This document shows positions 1-11,529 of a stretch of DNA of 64,000 nt, piece by piece. Position numbers and translations under genes: made by a program. Under the pieces are notes generated by a model, which saw nothing but the letters and a program-made list of their open reading frames with translations, did not search any database and had not been told where the DNA came from. Every line of letters starts with the position of its first letter. The first letter of the stretch is position 1. The stretch is from Podaxis mareebaensis (taxonomy: Eukaryota; Basidiomycota; Agaricomycetes; Agaricales; Agaricaceae). The DNA is taken from contig JAEUWP010000136.1 of NCBI GenBank assembly GCA_018524725.1, positions 1 through 64,000 of the forward strand, read 5' to 3'.

Positions 1-1243
1 CACTCCTTATAAATCTTGTTGTCAGCTGTCATTAGGACAGCTGACCTTATACCATACCATAAGTACACCCAATACATTGGGCTTACAGTACTTCAGTGTG
101 AATGTAAGGTCATACACTCTAAGTAAACCCAACGGGTTTACATTAATAATGTGGCTCATGTCCTTATTCATAACAATATACCCACTTCTTGGGTAGACTA
201 TGCATATCTCTTTGGGTTATAGTAGCTGAACCACATATATCATAGTGACTAACTCCACTACAATCTATATGATGAATATGACAATCACTGGGTGGAATAC
301 CTTGACCAGTACCATGAACCACTGGCAATTCTGGAGTGAGATGGGTGGAGACATTCCATTGATGATGATCTCAATTGATTCTTGTACTTTAAGTATAAGA
401 ATACCCAACAAGAAAAGGGGAAGCACTTTGTTCCCTGAAAATAGTTACCAGCAGGGGCCTTACCCTTCTTCCAGCTCCTTCAGAACCATGATTACCCTCA
501 GCATCTGCTGGAGCCACCCCTATCTCAACTGTGGCTGACTCATCCTCTAGTACTAACTCTCACTGAGTCAGCACCCATGGTCTCCAATAAAGTGGCTCTC
601 AATATGGATGCCCAAATGATAGAGGCCAATACCTCTATCTGCCCCCATCACTGCTGAACTTCACTCATTGGATGCAACCATGACCAAGAGCAATGCCTCT
701 GCCCTTGTGTCCAACCATCTACCTATTGCCATCCTGGCTGAGGCCAATACCTCTACCTCCTCATCTCAAGACCTTGTTGGTGAATCCTCATTGATTGCCT
801 CTTCCCACTCACACTCATCCTTGTCACCTTCATGATCAAGTCAATTCCAGCCCCACATCCTCTATGAGGTGACTCATCACCTTGTTTAAATCTCACTGCT
901 GGCTGGATACTATATGTGTCTCCACCTTCTACTTGCATCTTGAATTTCTTGACCATACCCTACAGTCCCAATAGGGGATGTGTAAGGGTTAAGCCCTTAC
1001 TATTGTGGTCATCTTTTCCTTTTAATGCAATTTTTGTAATAATTAATTGTTTAATTCTTGTTCATCACCAATCCTGATGGATTACTTAATCCATCAGGAA
1101 AACATTCCTTATATTCTCATTGTCAGCTGTCACTAGGACAGCTAACCTTATACCCATACTATGTATGTCCCAATATATTGGGTTTATTGTATGTTGGTAT
1201 GAACATAAGGTCATAAGCTCTCAGTAAACCCAGAGGGTTTACA
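1..1243. mobile_element. Short non-autonomous LTR retroelement, left end cut by window
   Basis: Bases 1-142 match 1102-1243 as a direct repeat of about 75-80% identity. Only the right copy is complete. It starts TGTAAGGG after a purine-rich tract (ATAGGGGATG, 971-980) and ends GGGTTTACA, which gives the TG...CA ends and TGTAA/TTACA terminal inversion of an LTR. The internal part (143-980) is only about 840 bp. It has no intact gag or pol, only short Ser/Thr/Pro-rich frames with stops, so this looks like a TRIM-like or internally deleted copy. The orientation (plus) is inferred from the polypurine tract. The target duplication cannot be tested because the left LTR starts outside the window. 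Confidence 0.6.
981..1243 (+). repeat. 3' LTR (263 bp)
   Basis: Begins TGTAAGGGTTAAGCCCTTAC (itself an inverted repeat) and ends TTTACA. Its last 142 bases match the truncated 5' LTR at 1-142. It contains a perfect palindrome at 1073-1098 with arms CCTGATGGAT / ATCCATCAGG around a 6-nt spacer. Confidence 0.6.
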
Positions 1244-4200
1244 ACATTTCACTGGATGTTGTAGCTGACTGAACATGGAGCCACTGTGAAGTTTCAAGTG
1301 CTCCCTTTATCAATCCCATTGTAGCATGAGTAGTTGTTACCATTGAGCTTCAGGAAGGACCAGACTCCAGAGATTGAGTTGCATTCAGGGCCCATAACCT
1401 AACAAAGTTTAGACTATGGATATTAATAGACTTCTTGTGTAGTAGACAAAATTGCACATAATAGGATTAAACTGGAGTTCACCACAACAGAAGGTGATTT
1501 GTGAGTATCTAGTACATGAGTTAGAGACACCATACTGCATACCTGGAGTTCACTGCAACAGAAGGTGAACTCCAGAATATAGGAAAATTTTGTTAAGTAC
1601 TATCTGATGATTTATTCCTATTTACCTGTGTCTTCCACTCAATTCATTTCCCCTGAAGCCCATGCTACACAGTCACAAACACACACAATGATATCGAGCT
1701 GTCCCCTCTCGACATGCCCATCTCACCCTTGACACTGATTTTGCACTGGTAGTATAGCAAGATGTTTGCCAGCTTCCAATATCATGCACAGATTCATTAA
1801 CCAGAAACGTAAGTCATGCATAAATGCATATAAGGGGAGAATTAAACATTCGTGGGTTAAGCGTTAAATATTGTTTCCATGAGGATGCCACCTGGTGTCA
1901 CTCAATGACTGATGATATCGGTATGGACCGAGAAACCAGAGTTCTGCTATCTTTTTCCTCGAGCATGCCTTTGTTGTTAATTTTCTATTATGATGTCTCC
2001 TCGGACAGCGTTGTATTCTGCTGCTGTGGACTGGGTCAGAGTCAACGGTGACACCTTTTAACTAGGTTTTACGGAATGAAATGTAGAAGCCACCAAAGGA
2101 CGTCCATTCTCCGTGGTTTTCGGTCTCCAACACTGGGATGGCAGGCGCCTTTTATAGTTTAGGTGAGAATGTTGGGGATGATTAGGCTAAAGGGAGATAG
2201 TATCACTTGAGGAAATATCGATGGGTGTGTGGCGTTCTGACACGAGAGAGGATGGTCTCATCAGTCTTTATACTGGATAGCCATGATAAGAAGATATTTT
2301 TGCTCACTTGATTGCCACCGTGCAGAGCAGATGGAGCATGGCAGAAGGTGGCGCGGTATGATCGCTTCCAAGTCAGGAAGTTGAAGTGGCTGCAGGTAAT
2401 GTAAAACGTACTTGGCCGGGAGTGACGGCCAAGTTCGATTATGGTAACCCCGTTGCCTTCTTTGGGACAGCGTGTATCTGTCCTTGGCCCAGTGATTCGG
2501 CTAAACACTGGACGTTTGCCACCATGCAGAAGTGTATGGCTCGAATCGGGCCTTGAATTGTCTAAAGAAATAGCTCGTATCCAAGCACAATTCCAACGAC
2601 AGTGGAGTACGTAAATCCACAGGTACCCAATGCTTATCACCCTTTCATACCGAGCACGGGAACCCGCCGTTCCCATTGCCTCGACAGAAGGAGAAACTCG
2701 GCATTAGAGTAATGTGTTAGATGGTCAGCCCGACGGCTGATCGTAGACGCGTAAGATGATCGTCACAGTACTATTTCTGGCCTCTTGTCGTTGTTTTCTG
2801 ATTTAGTTACTAATAATAGGTGCCAAAGCCCGAGTCGCAGTGCTGCGCAGTGTGGTGTGGCGTTGCTCACTACATTTCGCTGTTTCATGGAGCTTGAGAT
2901 GAAACTCCGATTTTGGTGCTGTCAATCCATCCTCGGTCTTGCCGAAATTGCGTGATGCAACACTCGGACAACCACCGGAATTTGCCTATCCCACGGCCCG
3001 ATATAATGTGAACCAAGCAGTAGCAAACTCGGGTTTTGACACATGTATGGGACGGATACATACACTTTTTGTGTCTTGGTCCTGGCTATCACGTTGATAC
3101 ACGCACGCTTCGATAGTCAACTGTTATGAAGTGTGGGTACCAACCCGCTCTATGACCGTATCGCGAAGGTCGGGCACTGAAGTGTGCTTCTGCTATGTCA
3201 GCAGTTATCCTGTGGCTGCATCCTTGTCGCTGGGGGTGGGAAGGGGAAGAGCTTCTTCGTGAAGGACATCTGCTCCGCCACTGCTCAGATTTGATCTACT
3301 GCCCTGGGTACAATTTTGTTTCAAACCGGGCGTCCAAAGGTGATGATGAGCCCTACGTTCACACGATGCTTGTCTACGTGGTGTTAAGCAATGGCTTCAT
3401 GCTTGCGAGCCTAGTTGTAGCGGTTCTAGCGCGCCAAGAGGCGATAAGGGAGTGATAAGAGCATAACCAAGTCTTGTGTATTGTAGGCACGGATTATTAA
3501 TAGTTAGCATTGAAGGTGCCAATACAATGAGGTTCTCATCTCCGTCAGGCAAAGAGGTTACGGGAGGACACAAGGTCCATGGAAGTGTGATTGCCGCTGA
3601 ACTCAGACGAGACTCTGAAATTCCTTTCCAAGGCACCCCACGTTCCATATGTACTAGACTCTTAGAATGTTCGTAGCGAGGCATTCTACAAATACAGGAG
3701 TGATGCACAAGCAATGGCAACCCTCTCGCTCTTCGGCCGTGCGTGAGCAAATTGGTTTATCAGTGACCTGTGCTATTCATATAATGGTATTGAGTTCTAA
3801 TTATGTACGAGGGTCCAGTGACGATTGATTGATCAAATGAATAGGAGACGTGCCTTGGCGATAAGGCTTGGCGACTTCTTCGGATACATGGTTTCAGGGT
3901 GTCAGGGTCAATTTCTTGGGCAAGAGGTTCTCCCTGACGAGTGATCGTTCTCCATAGAGAGGAGGTATACGAGTGCCACAGCTAAACGTGCGATAGCGAA
4001 GAAGGGAGCAAAGGAAACGTATTATGTGAGAAAGTGGGGAGATGTTAAAAGCATTACAACCTTGGTTCGTTGATTGGCCAAATCCGTTGACAACGCCAAT
4101 AATTATGAATACACGCTGACGCGATTTCTGGTTTTGAATCTTGGATTAGATGCACCATCATGATGTAGATGCAGAACCCACTACTTATGTACTGGGGGAG

Positions 4201-4923
4201 GAGAGTGTATGTGGTTTTATTTTGAGATTGTACGCACATAGATGTGATGCATACATGATGCGCGGGATGTCGATACTTGACAGCCCTTAGCGACCGTAGC
4301 CGAGATATATTGATCTGAATGTACAATCCTCGTCATTCGGATTTTTGCGCATATAGCGAAGAACTGCGGCTTGCGCAATGTCCGCAAGTATGGATCTCGG
4401 GAAAGAATAAAGTCGGAATTAGAGAACCCGGCAAACGAGGTGGAACAAGATCATTGCCAAGAGCTTTAGCACGGTGCTCTGGGTATAAAACCCCTTGCCC
4501 TCCAACCCAGTTCTGTTACTATTCGGACTGCCAGGTGGCCACATTATACCCATATACCCATTAGAGCTCTCTTTTTGTTTCACTCGTTTTCTCTGCCATC
4601 GCAACACGAAATGGGACACCCAATCCCTGAACTCCAACACTGCGCGCGGGGTAACCCGAACCTAGATCTTGGGAAGGCAAACAAGGACAAACAGATGAAT
4701 ATGGGAGAATCACCACCAAAGTCTGCTTTCTGCACTCCTTCCCCTCTACCACCAGTACTCATAATTCTCGTTTTACAGTCAGAAATATACTTCTGACAGT
4801 CAATTATCACAACGTTGCCGACTTGTTCTGCAGCCCATCTTCCCCGTTCAAGATCCAGCCGAAGCGACAATTGATAAGCCTACTACGGCGCCCCAATTGT
4901 CGGTGCCGACACCTAATCCTGCG
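1244..4923. other. No gene recognised (3.7 kb)
   Basis: Many short frames on both strands, none with a recognisable domain. The longest is a 157-codon frame on the minus strand (2203-2676) with no methionine start (it opens with GTG) and no family resemblance I can name. A hydrophobic stretch in the plus frame at 3195-3455 (around HTMLVYVVLSNGFML) could be a relic of a membrane protein. A TATA-like TATAAAACC lies near 4486, about 440 bp before the first supported coding sequence. I see no convincing chain of exons. Confidence 0.4.
1543..1575. repeat. Perfect 11-bp inverted repeat with 11-nt spacer
   Basis: Arms CTGGAGTTCAC and GTGAACTCCAG flank TGCAACAGAAG. A second, half-degenerate copy of the same unit lies at 1472-1497 (left arm and CACAACAGAAG spacer kept, right arm decayed after GTGA). 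It may belong to a further transposon remnant beside the LTR element. Confidence 0.6.
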
Positions 4924-7423
4924 ATGCCTCGTAATGGCAGCAATCTCTCTCTTAATCTTCAGGAAAACCTCGGAAACAAAACCCAGTCACGATCTCACAG
5001 GCGCAATGAGACGGCGAAACCACCGTTAGTCTGGGACTGGGACGTTGAGCACGAAGATCGGAAGCGGGAGCGAAAAGCTGATGCAACTCTAAGGGGTGCG
5101 GCCCCGTTCGAAGTGGATCGGAGGGTGCTCAAGGATGTTGTGCGGGAGAAAATGGGTCTAGAAGTCGGACGCATCAGGTTCCTTTCAGCTGGTATGTCCT
5201 TATCAGGCTCTAGGCTTGCAATTACCGGTTTCAAGGTCTAGACGCTGAAACCTCATTTTCACCTTTTACAGGAACCTTTCACAAGGTATTGGTCAAATTC
5301 ATTGACGAATCGCCGGCATATATGCTCACTCCGTTCTTCCGTTGCCCCTAGGCCTACCTCATCACTCTTGTCAATCACGAGGAGCTCGTAGCACGCGTTG
5401 CCCGCCGGTTCATGCCCAGGCTCAAGGTAGAGTCCGAGGTTGCTACCATGCAGTATCTGCGGGAGAAAACGAATGTGCCAGTTCCGACCGTATATCATTA
5501 CGACTCCAACCCGTACAATCGTTTGGGAGGAGAATTCATCTTGATGTCAAAGGTATGTAATCTGTTGCCGAGACCATGTGCCCCTCGACGCGTCTCGCCA
5601 CCACTCCCACGTGCTCTATAGAACGTAATGTGACCTTGTGTGTTTTCCCTTTCCAGGCCCCTGGAATTCCGCTCGCTCAGGTGTTCCACTCCCTGTCATA
5701 TAACGATCTCGTAAAGCTTGTGAAGAACACTGCCCGAATCATCATCCCACTCTTCGCACACCGGTTTTCGCAGATTGGTTCCCTCTATTCTGGATTACCC
5801 CCGCACAGTGACCTGTCATCTGGTATACCAACACCCAAGGCTTCTTTCCACAATGCTGCATACCCGTTTTCGGCCGTACAAGCTATGTCATCAATCTCCG
5901 CAGCACTCACACCACGACCACCTCCTGCTTCCTTAGCAATAACGCCGACGCCCTCTACCGCCGGTCCAACCGGTGCATCCAATTCTGGAACAGAGTTCTA
6001 CGTCGGACCCATAATCTCGTGGCCATTCTTCGGTTCTAACAGGGGCTTCCTTTCTCATCCCAACGAACTCAACAGAGGCCCATGGTCCACAACACATTCT
6101 TACCTTAGCTCTTGCGTCAACCGTGAGATCCAAGGAGTCATCAGAGAAAATGAAGGCCGCTCAGCTCCGCACCGTCTCCATCTCGACCCAGATGAGATCA
6201 TCTCATCACGGCATCACCGCCTGAATGCAGTGCCCGGCGACGAGTCCGATGACAGTGATGAATACGATTTAGAAGAGAGCGAAGAAGAATGGGAGGGTCC
6301 AGGTGATGTGATGTACAGAGATTACAGAAGGATGCAGAGGAGTACTTTCTTGTTCACACATATGGCTCAGAGGGAGAAGAACGTGAGGAAGGAGATGGAG
6401 AGGTGGATGAATGTCATGGAGAGGTTGATCAAGATTGTCGAGCAAGACGGTGCGAGAAGCGGATTGGAGGAATTTGGATTGGATTGCCACGATTTGAGTT
6501 TGGAGAATGTGTTTGTTGATGAAGTAGACCATACGAGAATCGTACGTCGTGCCTTTTCATTTCAATTCCGCTTTTTCCTCACGAGTCCATACACCTAGAC
6601 ATGTATAATTGACTGGGAGTCGACGACAACGCGACCACTCTGGGCATGCGCGCACCTTCCCGCCTTCGTTCAGTCCTCGCCTTTTGTATCTAAACTCTTC
6701 CGACAGGCTGTCACCGAACTGCCCAACGATCCCGCTGTAACACTTCCCCCCGGTTCTTCGCACAAAACTGTTGAATCACTGTGCCGCGAGTGGTTGTATT
6801 ATGAATCGGCAGGAACGAGGTTGAGGATGGCGCATCGGTGTGCGGAGTGGGACGGATGGGAGGAGGGGCTCGTCCAGAGCATTCTCGGGCCGGTGGAGGT
6901 GGAGGAAGAATGGTTTAAGTTCATCCCCTGTTCGTTATCAGTCGCCAATGGAGTGACTCATGGTTCAAGCCCTGGCTCACCTGCCTCGCCACATCTCGAT
7001 GGTCCCACCTTAACCAACACCACCTCCGATCCCAACGGCAGAACCAACGGAAAAGGCAGAGGGAATCATAATGGTCGCCGAGCATCCGATTCTGATTCCT
7101 CGCGGTCCAGACGTAGTTCGTTGAGTTCTATATCACTTAGTGGCGCAAAGGTGTCATCCAAGTTGCCGTTCGTGGAAGAACAGCAGAAAGAACAGATGCT
7201 GAACACAACAGGTGACATTTGTGGTGGACGTGGTGGGGAGCTAGGGAGGCGGTTGGAAGCCTGGTTGAGCGTTAACGGACAGAGCGTTAACGGTAATGGA
7301 GAGGTCAACGATGGCGGAGGAGGTAGAGAAGGAAGAGGCCAGGCGATCGGAGTTGTGGGTGGTGTGCTGAATAAGGAGAGGTGGCTTGAAGGACAGAGGA
7401 CTGTTGTCGCACTGGATTTGTGA
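4924..7423 (+). CDS. APH (aminoglycoside phosphotransferase)-fold kinase-like protein, about 730 aa
   Basis: Exons 4924-5191, 5272-5285 (14 nt), 5352-5552, 5657-6541, 6599-7423; all junctions are GT-AG and in phase. The fold is that of APH/choline-kinase-like small-molecule kinases (Pfam APH). The N-lobe strand region is followed by a segment reading EVATMQYLREKTNVPVPTVY. The catalytic loop reads HDLSLENVFVD (near residue 440), and the metal-binding IIDWE comes directly after the last intron. A long insert rich in Ser, Pro and acidic residues (roughly residues 190-400) and a low-complexity C-terminus make it larger than bacterial APHs, as is usual in fungal members. Substrate is unknown; fungal APH proteins are not antibiotic-resistance enzymes by default. 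The frame is open upstream to 4765 without an ATG, so 4924 is the first in-frame ATG, though an upstream exon is possible. Confidence 0.82.
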
Positions 7424-8380
7424 TTCCTGGTTTGTTTTGCACTTCTTTTCGCTCTGGGTTTTCCGAGCTGGATTTGAACTTGTCTTTCGAAACCTCCATT
7501 CTCATTTGCATTCTTCAACCCGCATCGCAACATACAACACCTTTACCCCAGTTACCTCATCCTTCCCTTATTCCCAACGCAACCACACACGCATTATACT
7601 TCCCCATCTGCAGCGTTCTCATGGCCTTACCACTAAGTATATCGATTCCCTTGTTTTCTTATTTATCGCATATAAGCCTGGTAATGTCCGTTGTTAAGAT
7701 TCCCCGGTACCTTTTGATTTTCTGCCAGTGTTCATGTAGTTCATTGTTCCATGTGTAGTATACTTTTTATGCAAGCGTTGGCTACTTCCCTCTACCTATG
7801 CATGATCGCCGATCATTTAATTTCATGAACAATGAGCAGTAAGGATGATTGAGTAGGAACATATTGCACCTTATGTCCGTTTTAGATACACTAAAAATTG
7901 TAGTAAGTGTCCAGGGAATTAAGACATTGTACTGTGTGTATTTAGGCAAACGGATGACTGGGAATAAGGGGAGAAATAAAGTAAAGCGAGACGGGCACCT
8001 GGTAGGGACAGTGACAGAAGTAAGCAGCGCGAGCGATTATACAGATATACATAGCACGGAAGAGGCACGAAGATATACGACGAGAAATAGGACGAACGAC
8101 GGAGAATAGCAGGAGATACAAGTGTTCAGATTAGCACTAAATTGGAGTGGCAAGGGGAAGAAAAAGTGATAAGGAACGGTAATAACCAATAATCACATCC
8201 AGAAACGAAGGAGGGACAGCGAAAGTCTCGGAAGAGAGTAGAACAAGGGTAGAGAACGAGTGTTGAATCTCGCGCAGCACGAGACAAGTAGGATGAGGCG
8301 AGAGGTAAGTTAAAGGCTCCCTCGACCTCTGCAAGATCGATACCATCGGAGGATGATAGCGTCAGTCCACCGCACCAAGA
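7424..8380. other. Convergent intergenic region
   Basis: Lies between the 3' ends of the APH-like gene (+) and amidase 1 (-). T-rich just after 7423, as expected for a fungal 3' UTR. No domain or RNA gene seen. Confidence 0.5.
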
Positions 8381-10548
8381 TCAGAAATCTGACGGTATTC
8401 TAGCATCGAAAACGACACCATGATCCTTTAAGGCCTGCTCAACAATTTTCATCCCTGCCAACACCTTCTCTTCCTCCATTTTTCGCCCCACGATTTGCAC
8501 GCCTAGGGGAAGACCATGCATCTTCTCCGCATTGTATTCCATATATGCACTTCGGGCTATGGCGTTGAACTGGGTGTATGCCGGTGAGGAATGGAAGTTG
8601 GACGGAAGGCTGTCAAGGGAAGCGGAGACGGTTGTTGTTGGAATCACGCCCGCCGGGTAGTCGAGCTACCGAATGTGTACCATTAATGCCACGGGCAAGT
8701 CATGGGTCGTAAGATCACACACCAGACTGAAGATAAAAGTATAGCCGGCGCTCATGAGTGTCGCCCTCTCACTGCCCCCGTTCGGAAGTGCAGGCAAAGC
8801 ATGCGGTACCGTCAGAACGAAGTCAATTCCTTCTTCGATCCATTTCTTATGCCACTCCGCCCTATAGTTATCTCGTTGCTCCACAAGCTTACGTTCTTCC
8901 AATACAGTCTTCTCGTGGAGGATTGAGTAGAGGTCGGCGGAGAGCGGGTCGGGTGGAGAGCCGAAGCGGAAGAGGAAGGAGAGAACACGGGAGCGGAGGA
9001 TACGTGAGAGGAGCGATTTCACAAGCTTGGGGAGCCTGAGGAGGGTCAGGAGGTGCTGTGTCGGTGGAGACGTAGATTCGGTACGACTAAGGAGTGCACG
9101 GGTTTGTTCGCCTGCGGACATAGTGTTAAGGTTCAATTGACAAAGCTATTGTGCTGAGAATTGTGGCTTACCGCCATCGGAGAAGAGAAGCTGGTATCCA
9201 ATCCTGAGGCCTTCCATAATCGAAGGGGGTTTGCTAGGGAGTATTAAATTTTATTCTCTGTTCTGTTGAAGTCATTAACTTGATGCTTACAAGTCAACGA
9301 CTTCGTGACCCTGTCTTCTGAGAGCATTGACAACCGTTGATAGTGCACGCCGACAAGCAGGTGTTGGTGGGATAGTTCCTACTGAGGTTTGAGGATCATG
9401 AAGATATAGAAGAAGTTGGACCCACCGTCTTCCCAAATGACACCCCATTTTAGCCGCCGTCCCTCATCCTGCAAGTTAATGGGCTGCCATGGAAGCGGAA
9501 TACACTAATGCTTTCAGTCAGTGGCAAGAAATCGAAGACGATGCCAAACGGACGGTATGGTCATACTGCCAAGGTTTCATATCTACCACTCTCTTCCAGA
9601 ATTCTGTCAAGTCATCCAGCGAGTTGGCCATAGGCGCAGCAAGGATAGGTAATGCCTCGAGCCCCATCATAGGAGCCCTATTCCCCCATATCGGAAACCT
9701 CCCCGCACTCCCCTTCAAGCTCCAAACACCGCAGAAATGCGCAGGGATGCGCACACTCCCAGCCAGATCTGTACCAACTTCGATCTTGCTTCCGCCACTG
9801 GCGAGAAGCGCTGCGCCACCCCCTGTCGACGCGCCAGCGCTGTGTGCAGGGCTGTAGGGATTCGTCGTACGGCCAAAGACGTCCGATGTGGTCTCGATAG
9901 CCAGAAGCCCGGTGGGAACGCTCGTCTTGGCGTGCACGAGAGCACCCGCATCCTGTAGTAGACGGACGATAGAGGAAGACTCTCTGACTGGTTTTCCGAC
10001 ATTGCAGGAGTAGCCGATCGTAGAGTCGTGCCCGACGATATCGATGGTCTCTGCCAAACAAGAACGTTAGCTTTTGGCTATGGTGTAAGTATTACGGCAT
10101 ATGTACCTTTAATACTAACAGGCACTCCCAGGAGGGGACGTTCCCTCAATATGGATTCATTTGTGCTATCTAAGTCGACACCTGGGCCCCAATTGGCGAC
10201 TGACGGAGTCGCAAGGGCCTCTTGGAACATGATATCCGAAAGGCAATTTGTCGCCTGATGAGCGCGTATGGCCTTCTTGGCATAGGTAGAGAGGATTTGT
10301 GAAGGAGAGACAAGGCCTGACTTGCACTGAAAAACGAGTTGTGAAAGCGAAAGAGCGTGAATCTTTTGTTCAACAAGGGAGGGGCGGGCGAAATAAGAAG
10401 AAGGAAGGGAGTCAATCTTGGACTGGCGTTGCTTCTGCTTCCAGACGCTGCAAAAGCGGGTGAGAGGAATGGTCGCGAAACACGAGGCAGAAGAAAAAAA
10501 CACCAACCACGCGCGCTGGTGGAATGATAAATAGAAAGGGAAAATCAT
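8381..10548 (-). CDS. Amidase (amidase-signature family), about 614 aa
   Basis: Exons 10107-10548, 9554-10050, 9426-9504, 9291-9381, 9172-9233, 8723-9111, 8381-8665; introns 44-60 nt, all in phase. The amidase signature enzymes hydrolyse C-N bonds of amides with a Ser-cisSer-Lys triad. Here these are Lys147 (PVSIK), cis-Ser222 (GASTGGG) and nucleophile Ser246 (GTDLAGSVR), all present. Other family landmarks are DVFGRTTNPY, KPWQYDHT and HGLPLGVQIVGR near the C-terminus. The N-terminus (residues 1-35) is hydrophobic and then basic, so it may be a signal anchor. Compared with amidase 2 (35822-37910) the exon pattern is similar and the two are clearly paralogous, though diverged. The ATG at 10548 is the first in frame; an upstream GTG in the same frame is not credible. 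The substrate (acetamide, fatty amide or other) cannot be told from sequence. Confidence 0.92.
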
Positions 10549-11529
10549 GAGGAAGCCTTTGCAAGAACACCACACCTCCGCCCCGGCCTTTTAGCTGCCC
10601 ACTCATCCGAGGACTTTGCAGCCCCGACTCGCGAGATGTTCCTCCTGGCTGCCCGTTTTCCTTAAGACTAATCAGCATTAGGCTGCAGATGCCATAAATA
10701 CTCTGTCCTAACAGAGAACCCCCGTTGACCTGCTTGATCTGCAAGTGACCGCTTCCACAGGACGTGCGAAATGAAGAACGCGTCGATATCGATTTGTCTC
10801 CCAATTCTCCGAAGCTGCCTCCTCGTTGCATTCATATCAATGTAGTTCGGGGAGACCGAAAAGAAACGTGAGCTAGAGCACATCCCGAAAGGAAGCGATC
10901 TGCGGCGCATAACCAACGCGTGCGCGACGTCTGGAAAGGCAAACGACTTAGGCTCTTGGTCCCAGCTCAGACTGGGCATGCAAAGCGTCAGATGGTACCT
11001 GCGTATAGTAATCCCCGTACGGAATGCGAACCTGTTGAGAAAATAATAGAACAAAAATGGGGACCCCGGTGACCGACGTACGTGGTCCTGGGTAGCACGG
11101 TACAGAACAGGCGTTGACCAATTCAGTGCCACAAACACAAATGCGGAAACATTTAACGTTATAACCTTAATCGCAAAAAGCTGGCACCAGGCCAGGCCAG
11201 TGTTCCGCGTCCACTACACCACGGGTATCGACTGCGATGCCGCACTAGGGACACGATCTAGAATGTAATCCTCCAGTGTCCCGCCTTGCGTTTGGCGGCT
11301 TAAACTTGGACTACGGACGACGCCGACCTTCGCACGCAAACAAACACGTACTTCGAAGGATACGCCCCACCACCGCTTCCGTTAATCTGACCTCTCTCCC
11401 CCTTCTCATGCACTTGAGTGTGGCATTGACATTGCCTTCCTTTCGCTTCGTAACTTAATATCGCGATCCCTAAACTAGTGATCCATTCACCACGCATGGG
11501 TTACATAGTCGAGGTATGGTGCTGTGAGG
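10549..11529. other. Intergenic region, no gene seen
   Basis: Lies between the start of amidase 1 and the end of the GT61 gene, both on the minus strand. A box-A-like GTGGTGTAGTGG occurs on the minus strand near 11210, but no matching B box follows, so no tRNA is called. Confidence 0.5.

Noticed and set aside
2203..2676. 157-codon minus-strand frame as a gene
   Set aside because: No ATG start, no domain, composition unremarkable; long frames occur by chance in this GC range.
7066..7533. 155-codon minus-strand frame
   Set aside because: Antisense to the last exon of the APH-like gene, Pro/Ser-rich shadow of its low-complexity tail.
11181..11240. Possible tRNA on the minus strand (box-A-like GTGGTGTAGTGG)
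   Set aside because: No B box (GGTTCGA-type) at a fitting distance and no cloverleaf could be folded by eye.
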